From the NCBI RefSeq assembly GCF_008121495.1, contig NZ_CP043051.1:496001-560000 (forward strand): a DNA stretch of 64,000 bases, given 5' to 3'. Of this stretch, positions 58,611 to 64,000 are shown in pieces. How positions within the stretch are numbered: the first letter of the stretch is position 1; every line of letters begins with the position of its first letter. The notes under the pieces are model-generated. The model saw nothing but the letters and a program-made list of their open reading frames with translations, had not been told where the DNA came from and ran no database searches. Position numbers and translations under genes: made by a program. This DNA comes from Mediterraneibacter gnavus ATCC 29149 (GTDB lineage Bacteria > Bacillota > Clostridia > Lachnospirales > Lachnospiraceae).

Positions 58611-59744
58611 ATGAAATCAGGCTTAAAACGCAGGCTGCAAACAGGTACTGCACTTATTTGCTCCCTCGCAATGGCTTTTTCTGTTCTCCCTGTTTCCGCA
58701 GAGGAAAGCACCCAAAGCCTCGAAAGCAAAACTTCTGATCTGGCAGGCCAGCTGGCCGGTATCAATCAGGAACTTGTCGCCATCAGCGATCAGATATCTA
58801 CGACTGAGATGCAGGTTGAGATTACGAATGGCGAGATTCAAAGGACAAAAGATTCCTTAGCCGACGCACAGGCAAAAGAAGCTCAACAGTATAATGACAT
58901 GAAGACACGTATTAAGTATATGTACGAGACCGGAAGCGCATCACTTCTGGAAATGCTCTTTTCTGCAGAGGATATGACTGACTTTCTGAACAAAGCAGAT
59001 TTTATCCAGAACATCAGCGACTATGACCGCAAGATGCTCACTGAACTGCAGGAGACGAAAAATCAAATCGCAGAAGAGGAAAAGACTCTTCAGGCACAGC
59101 AGGATTCTCTGGTCTCACTCCAGACAAGTCTGGATAAGAAGCAGTCTGATCTCGAAGCGAAAGCCGCTGCTACTTCTACTGATCTGGCTACATTTCAGGC
59201 ACAGCTTGCAGCACTTAGAGCACAGGAAGCTGCAGAACTGGAAGCAAAAAGACAGCAGGAACTTCAGCAGCAACAGCAGCAGAAATCGGACAAGCCTTCA
59301 TCCGGTGACGGTAACTCAACAGTGACTCCGACACCTCCGACTACACCGGATTCCGGCGGAGATATCATTCAGGGAGGAGGCTCTGATGCAACCCATGATG
59401 AGCTCACTACCTTTGCCGCTTTATTGGACTGCGAGGCCATACATGATTATAATTCCATGCTGGCTGTAGCGACCGTGATCATGAATCGTGTGGAAAGTCC
59501 GCTTTTCCCGAATTCAATTCACGGTGTCATCTATGCAACCGGACAGTTTGAACCGGTCTGGAGCGGAAGACTTGATTCTGTTCTGAATTCCGGTCCGTCC
59601 AGCCTGGCACTTCAGGTTACCCAGGACGCAGTCAACGGAGCAAGACTTTCTTCTGTCATTGACTGCTACTACTTCCTGTATGCAGGTGCTACCGATCGTC
59701 CGGGAGTCAATGTCGGCGGGAATCTTTTCTTCCAGAGCTGGTAG
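58611..59744 (+). CDS. coiled-coil peptidoglycan hydrolase with SleB/CwlJ-type catalytic domain
   Basis: The 377-residue secreted protein has a signal peptide (cleavage after VSAEE region, about residue 27), a long PcsB/CwlO-like coiled coil (about 30-215) with a hinge segment YMYETGSASLLEMLFSAEDMTDFLNK, a Gln-rich then Pro/Thr/Gly-rich linker (about 220-260), and a C-terminal Hydrolase_2 domain (about 265-377). The catalytic Glu is probably in LLDCEAIHDYNSMLAVATVIMNR. The coiled coil resembles that of FtsEX-controlled hydrolases. AAAGGAA precedes the ATG. Confidence 0.9.
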   Translation: MKSGLKRRLQTGTALICSLAMAFSVLPVSAEESTQSLESKTSDLAGQLAGINQELVAISDQISTTEMQVEITNGEIQRTKDSLADAQAKEAQQYNDMKTRIKYMYETGSASLLEMLFSAEDMTDFLNKADFIQNISDYDRKMLTELQETKNQIAEEEKTLQAQQDSLVSLQTSLDKKQSDLEAKAAATSTDLATFQAQLAALRAQEAAELEAKRQQELQQQQQQKSDKPSSGDGNSTVTPTPPTTPDSGGDIIQGGGSDATHDELTTFAALLDCEAIHDYNSMLAVATVIMNRVESPLFPNSIHGVIYATGQFEPVWSGRLDSVLNSGPSSLALQVTQDAVNGARLSSVIDCYYFLYAGATDRPGVNVGGNLFFQSW

Positions 59745-59765
59745 AAATTTATACGTACATAAAAA

Positions 59766-59811
59766 GAAGGCTGAAAATCGGTTTGTTAATACCGATCTTC
59801 AGCCTCTTTTC
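59766..59811. terminator. bidirectional terminator after the wall hydrolase
   Basis: AGGCTGAAAATCGGT pairs with ACCGATCTTCAGCCT (one mismatch) across an eight-base loop, flanked by an A-run and CTTTTC, between two converging genes. Confidence 0.85.
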
Positions 59812-60566
59812 TATTGGTAATCCATAACATCAATCCATCTCATCAGGAAATCTTTCTCAAGCGCATTTTCCTTGGAAAGCTGTGCTGCTGCGACGATCGG
59901 AAGCCACTGCTGTACATACTGCATTGCTGTATCACTCTTCTTACAGAAAATCTTCAGGTACAGATCTGCTTTTTCCTGACTTTCCAGTGCAAACAAAAGA
60001 TAGGTCATAGCTGCATCCGCACTTGCATTTCCCTGTGTCACATGAGCCCAGTCAATCACAGTCATCTTACCGTTCTTTCCAACGATCACGTTGCTCGGAT
60101 TAAAATCTCCGTGACAGATCTTGTCATGCTTCGGCATACTTTCCAGTCGTGTCATCAGTTCATATCTTGTCGTCGCATCCAGGACTTTTAATCCATTGAT
60201 CTGCCGGGCAAATTTATCTTTCATCTTGTTTAAAAGAGGTGCCTTTTTACTTGTAACACTCAGCTGCAGATCCACAAAATCATTCATATATTTCTCCAGA
60301 TTTGTAGGATCGACCTTCATCATCTCTTCCATTGTCTTACCATCTTTGTACTCGATCACCAGAGCCCATTTTCCATCGATCTGTGTCACTTCTTTTACAC
60401 TCGGGATATCCAGTCCTGCTTCTTCAACACGGGCAGTATTTAAAGCCTCATTCAGTACGTCTGACTTCGGATGCTCTTTTGCAAATACTTTTACAATTCC
60501 TTCTTCACATTTGTACACTTCTTTGTAAGAACGTTTTACGATTAAGTTTTTTTCTTCCAGTTTCAT
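59811..60566 (-). CDS. aminoglycoside/choline-kinase-like phosphotransferase
   Basis: The 251-residue protein has a kinase-like fold: VKVFAKEHPKSD with the ATP lysine, EYKDGKTMEEMM (hinge), and catalytic CHGDFNPSNVIVGKNGKMTVIDWAHVTQGN (HGDxxxxN and IDW). It belongs to the APH/choline kinase group. The substrate is unknown; it need not be an antibiotic. It starts at 60566 behind AGGAGG and stands alone. Confidence 0.85.
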   Translation of the reverse strand: MKLEEKNLIVKRSYKEVYKCEEGIVKVFAKEHPKSDVLNEALNTARVEEAGLDIPSVKEVTQIDGKWALVIEYKDGKTMEEMMKVDPTNLEKYMNDFVDLQLSVTSKKAPLLNKMKDKFARQINGLKVLDATTRYELMTRLESMPKHDKICHGDFNPSNVIVGKNGKMTVIDWAHVTQGNASADAAMTYLLFALESQEKADLYLKIFCKKSDTAMQYVQQWLPIVAAAQLSKENALEKDFLMRWIDVMDYQ

Positions 60567-60778
60567 AAAAATTGCCTCCTGTCATACATTCTATCCCGCC
60601 CGGTAAATCCTTCCGGTGTGGTATCTGTTTTTCTTTTACTGACCTTATTATAGCTCCTGCTTTTTTGAAATGTAAGCCCCTAAAGTTAACTTTGTGCAAT
60701 TTTTCACGATATTTTTTTACTGAATATAATTGTTAATTTCTTAACTTTTTTTAACGATTTTCTTCTTTTATATTTTCA

Positions 60779-60825
60779 CAAAAAGAGGACACTCCTCCCG
60801 TCATTTCTGGCGTTTGGAATGTCCT
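60779..60825 (-). terminator. terminator of adhE
   Basis: On the minus strand AGGACATTCC pairs with GGAGTGTCCT across a long loop and is followed by CTTTTTG, 26 bases after the adhE stop. Confidence 0.8.
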
Positions 60826-60850
60826 TCTCTCTTATTTTCCTTACCGGAAA

Positions 60851-63472
60851 TTATTTTCCATAGTAGCATTTCAGGTAAAGTTCTTTGATCTCTTTCATCA
60901 GTGGGTATCTTGGGTTTGCTCCTGTACACTGGTCATTGAATGCCTGCTCTACCATGTCATCCAGTGTGTCAAGGAAGTATTTCTCATCGATACCATACTC
61001 TTTGATGGATTTCTTGATTCCGATCTGTTCTTTTAATACTTCCAGTTTTGCAAGGAAGTTCTCAAATACTTCTTTGTCATCTTTTCCTGTGCATCCTGCA
61101 AAACGTCCTAACTCAGCGTATCTTGCAAGTGCATGTGGATACTGATACTGAGAGAATGTTCCCATCTTAGTTGGAACCTCAGATGCATTGTATCTCATAA
61201 CTTCTGTCAGAAGTACTGCGTTTGCAACACCGTGTGGCAGATGGTGGAATGCTCCCAGTTTATGAGCCATAGAGTGGTTCAATCCAAGGAATGCATTTGC
61301 GAATGCCATACCAGCCATACAAGAAGCGTTTGCCATCTCTTCACGTGCTTTCGGATCATTTGCTCCGTTCTCATATGCAGATGGAAGGTTTTCAAATACC
61401 ATCTTCACTGCTTTCATAGCAAGACCATCTGTGTAGTCTGTAGCCATGATAGATACAAATGCTTCGATCGCATGTGTCATAACGTCGATACCTGATGCAC
61501 TTGTCAGTCCTTTTGGCTGTGTCATCATGTTGTCAACATCAACGATTGCCATGTTCGGAAGTAACTGGTAATCAGCCAGCGGCCATTTTACACCTGTCTC
61601 TGCGTCTGTAATGATCGCAAATGGTGTTACCTCAGAACCTGTTCCTGAAGATGTCGGGATTGCTACGAAGTATGCTTTTTTACCCATCTCAGGGAATGTG
61701 TATACTCTCTTACGGATATCCATGAAGTCCATAGCCATATCTTCAAAGTTTGCATCCGGATATTCGTACATTACCCACATAATCTTAGCAGCGTCCATTG
61801 CAGATCCACCACCAAGAGCAATAATTGTATCAGGCTCGAAAGAACGCATCATGTCTGCACCTTTCTGTGCACACTGCAGTGTCGGGTCCGGAGCTACTTC
61901 ATAGAAGCATGTGTGCTGGATTCCCATAGCATCCAGTTTCTCTTCGATTCCTTTTACATATCCGTTTTTGTACAGGAATGAGTCTGTTACGATGAATGCT
62001 TTTTTCTTGTGCATGATTGTTCCAAGTTCATCCAGTGCAACCGGCATGCTGCCTTTCTTGAAGTATACTTTTTCAGGTGTTCTGAACCAGAGCATGTTCT
62101 CTCTCCTCTCTGCAACTGTCTTCACGTTAATCAGGTGTTTTACTCCAACGTTTTCTGATACGGAGTTTCCGCCCCATGAACCACATCCCAGTGTAAGAGA
62201 TGGAGCCAGTTTGAAGTTGTAAAGATCTCCGATACCACCCTGAGCTGCAGGAGTGTTGATCAGAACACGGCATGTCTTCATTGCTGCATAGTGTTTTTCA
62301 ATCTTTTCTGTCTGTGCCGGATGAACGTACAGAGCAGATGTATGTCCATATCCACCGTCTGCTACAAGCTGTTCTGCTTTTGCAAGTGCTTCGTCAAATG
62401 TTTTTGCTTTATACATAGCAAGTACAGGAGATAATTTTTCGTGAGCAAATTCTTCTGAAATATCTACAGACTCTACTTCACCGATCAGGATTTTTGTATT
62501 CTCAGGAACATCTACACCTGCCATTTTTGCAATCTCATATGCAGATTTTCCAGGAATCTTGCTGTTTAATGCACCATTGATGATAATTGTCTTACGAACC
62601 TTATCAAGCTCAGCGCCTTTTTTCAGGAAGTAGCATCCACGATACTGGAATTCTTTCTTCACTTCTTCATAAATGCTATCCAGAACAGTAACTGACTGCT
62701 CAGAAGCACAGATCATACCATTGTCAAATGTTTTAGAATGGATGATAGAGTTTACTGCCATCTTGATATCTGCTGTATCATCAATGATAACAGGTGTATT
62801 TCCAGGTCCAACACCAAGTGCTGGTTTTCCTGAAGAATATGCAGCCTTCACCATTCCAGGACCACCTGTAGCCAGGATGATGTCAGAATCTCTCATAACC
62901 TGATTTGTCAGTTCCAGAGATGGAACATCGATCCATCCGATGATTCCTTCCGGTGCTCCGGCTTTTACGGCTGCATCCAATACTACCTTTGCAGCTTCGA
63001 TCGTACATGCTTTTGCACTTGGGTGTGGACTGATGATAATTGCATTTCTTGTTTTCAAGCAGATCAGTGTTTTAAAGATTGCTGTAGATGTCGGGTTTGT
63101 TGTCGGGATAACAGCCGCAACAAGTCCAATCGGCTCTGCCACTTTTTTGATTCCGTATGCAGTGTCTTCTTCGATCACCCCACAAGTTTTTGTATCTTTA
63201 TATGCATTATAGATGTACTCTGCTGCATAATGATTTTTAATGATTTTATCTTCAAGAACACCTCTCTGTGTCTCTTCAACTGCCATTTTAGCGAGTGGAA
63301 TACGCATTTTGTTCGCTGCCATTGCTGCTTCATAGAAAATCTTATCAACCTGCTCCTGAGAGAATTTTGCAAATTCTTTCTGAGCTTCGCGCATTGCTTT
63401 CATCTTCGCTTCCAGTGTTTCTACGCTGTCTACGATTGCAGGTACTCCCATCTCTTCTTTTTTCTTCGCCAT
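60851..63472 (-). CDS. adhE: bifunctional acetaldehyde-CoA/alcohol dehydrogenase
   Basis: The 873-residue enzyme turns acetyl-CoA to ethanol, oxidising two NADH and balancing fermentation. The N-terminal aldehyde dehydrogenase part (about 1-440) has [25 protein letters not shown] and catalytic Cys in [10 protein letters not shown]. The C-terminal iron alcohol dehydrogenase part (about 455-873) has [14 protein letters not shown] and the metal-binding region [17 protein letters not shown]. Family members form helical filaments (spirosomes). AGGAGG lies before the ATG. Confidence 0.97.
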   Translation of the reverse strand: MAKKKEEMGVPAIVDSVETLEAKMKAMREAQKEFAKFSQEQVDKIFYEAAMAANKMRIPLAKMAVEETQRGVLEDKIIKNHYAAEYIYNAYKDTKTCGVIEEDTAYGIKKVAEPIGLVAAVIPTTNPTSTAIFKTLICLKTRNAIIISPHPSAKACTIEAAKVVLDAAVKAGAPEGIIGWIDVPSLELTNQVMRDSDIILATGGPGMVKAAYSSGKPALGVGPGNTPVIIDDTADIKMAVNSIIHSKTFDNGMICASEQSVTVLDSIYEEVKKEFQYRGCYFLKKGAELDKVRKTIIINGALNSKIPGKSAYEIAKMAGVDVPENTKILIGEVESVDISEEFAHEKLSPVLAMYKAKTFDEALAKAEQLVADGGYGHTSALYVHPAQTEKIEKHYAAMKTCRVLINTPAAQGGIGDLYNFKLAPSLTLGCGSWGGNSVSENVGVKHLINVKTVAERRENMLWFRTPEKVYFKKGSMPVALDELGTIMHKKKAFIVTDSFLYKNGYVKGIEEKLDAMGIQHTCFYEVAPDPTLQCAQKGADMMRSFEPDTIIALGGGSAMDAAKIMWVMYEYPDANFEDMAMDFMDIRKRVYTFPEMGKKAYFVAIPTSSGTGSEVTPFAIITDAETGVKWPLADYQLLPNMAIVDVDNMMTQPKGLTSASGIDVMTHAIEAFVSIMATDYTDGLAMKAVKMVFENLPSAYENGANDPKAREEMANASCMAGMAFANAFLGLNHSMAHKLGAFHHLPHGVANAVLLTEVMRYNASEVPTKMGTFSQYQYPHALARYAELGRFAGCTGKDDKEVFENFLAKLEVLKEQIGIKKSIKEYGIDEKYFLDTLDDMVEQAFNDQCTGANPRYPLMKEIKELYLKCYYGK

Positions 63473-63519
63473 TTCAATAATCCTCCTGTAATTGACTTGG
63501 TTTCTTAATTACAGGTATT

Positions 63520-63548
63520 AGTATACTTTCTTGTTAAATAATTGTCAA
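63520..63548 (-). promoter_or_regulatory. promoter of adhE
   Basis: Minus strand TTGACA (63543-63548), 17-bp spacer, TATACT (63520-63525), about 48 bases before the ATG. Confidence 0.88.
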
Positions 63549-63574
63549 TATAGCTTTTGACAAATATTTAACGT
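63531..63574. promoter_or_regulatory. two candidate Rex operators before adhE
   Basis: Minus-strand TTGACAATTATTTAACAA (63531-63548) matches the clostridial Rex site TTGTTAA-N4-TTAACAA except at two positions and covers the -35 box. TTGACAAATATTTAACGT (63557-63574, plus strand) is a weaker second site. Rex represses adhE in many Clostridia when NADH is low. Confidence 0.6.
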
Positions 63575-63623
63575 TATCTTTTTAACATCAATTGGTACAT
63601 TTGCACAAAAAATTAATTTTTTA

Positions 63624-64000
63624 TCACCAATGGAAGATTACCGGTGTCCCTGGTTCGATCATATTGAAGAGCGCCCCCGCCTGATCTAACGGCATATTGA
63701 TACAGCCATGAGACCCTGTTCCCGGAATCTGATACAATGTCCCGCCAAATGCAGTCTGCCAGGTCGCATCATGAAAACCGACTCCGCTTGACGTCACCTG
63801 CATCCAGTATTTTACCTTTGTTCTGTATGCCGGTTCTCCGGTATCTGGATTAATATCTCCGACCAGAACAGAATTTGGCTGCTTCCACATCAGGGAATAC
63901 ACTCCTTCCGGTGTAATCTTGGACGGAATCGGCTCTCCTGTCACAACATCCGTCTCCAGCACCACCTGTCCATTCTGAACATACCACATATGCTGTGCAC
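63624..64000 (-). CDS. L,D-transpeptidase (YkuD domain), 5' end cut by window edge
   Basis: The frame stays open to the window edge, so only the C-terminal 124 or so residues are visible. They hold the YkuD catalytic block: GVGFHDATWQTAFGG and GSHGCINMPLDQAGALF, with catalytic Cys in HGCIN. Such enzymes make 3-3 cross-links in peptidoglycan or attach proteins to it, outside the membrane. The N-terminal part, expected to have a membrane anchor and perhaps a PG-binding domain, is outside the window. Confidence 0.93.
   Translation of the reverse strand, partial: AQHMWYVQNGQVVLETDVVTGEPIPSKITPEGVYSLMWKQPNSVLVGDINPDTGEPAYRTKVKYWMQVTSSGVGFHDATWQTAFGGTLYQIPGTGSHGCINMPLDQAGALFNMIEPGTPVIFHW

Overview
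The window looks like the chromosome of a gut-type Lachnospiraceae bacterium (Clostridia, low-to-moderate GC). The support is inference from gene content: a meso-diaminopimelate dehydrogenase, AdhE, a beta-glucoside PTS with a LicT antiterminator, XpaC-like envelope proteins, and AGGAGG-type ribosome binding sites throughout. The genus cannot be fixed from the sequence.

Layout. 1-4.1 kb: a DUF5685 protein cut by the window edge, ddh, a rhodanese-TtcA fusion and an SDR oxidoreductase. 4.2-19.1 kb: a composite mobile region lying in the 3' part of a tRNA-Pro(CGG) gene. The 35-bp 3' segment of the tRNA is duplicated at 4216-4250. The region seems to be two elements nested in one another. The outer element is small (about 5 kb): a tyrosine integrase next to the tRNA, a HUH rolling-circle Rep with a large hairpin upstream, a Xre repressor with two matching operators, and a few small genes. 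An inner mobilizable element of about 9.7 kb interrupts it. The inner element has its own integrase, Xre repressor with operators, excisionase, MOBQ-type oriT and MobA/MobL relaxase. Two more genes lie out of frame in the relaxase 3' end. Its cargo is a lactococcin-972-type bacteriocin locus.

19.1-25.9 kb: tRNA-Pro and tRNA-Gln, then an antitermination-controlled beta-glucoside/galactoside operon (licT, PTS EIIBCA, a GPH-type sugar transporter broken by one in-frame TGA, a GH2 glycosidase). 26-32 kb: housekeeping genes (phosphodiesterase, RdgB, rRNA methyltransferase), small envelope proteins, a probable pseudokinase, GtrA and UDP-galactopyranose mutase. 32-36.8 kb: tRNA-Arg, class I ribonucleotide reductase nrdAB behind probable NrdR boxes, and trpS.

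36.9-49.8 kb: a poorly characterised envelope module (two membrane/winged-helix/XpaC-like proteins, a membrane protein, a lipoprotein). It is followed by a two-component system whose response regulator and kinase genes bracket an ABC exporter, a divergent peptide deformylase and a sialate O-acetylesterase-like enzyme, and then by lipid-related enzymes and a TetR regulator. 49.8-54.3 kb: the most unusual locus, two adjacent fusion genes. One joins a Tet(M)/EF-G-like ribosome-binding GTPase to a YacP/Rae1-like NYN endoribonuclease. The other joins SfsA to the adenine glycosylase MutY. 54.3-64 kb: a polar amino acid ABC transporter, UppP, a HAD phosphatase, a coiled-coil SleB-type wall hydrolase, an APH-like kinase, adhE behind candidate Rex sites, and a truncated L,D-transpeptidase.

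No CRISPR array, rRNA gene or transposase was seen.
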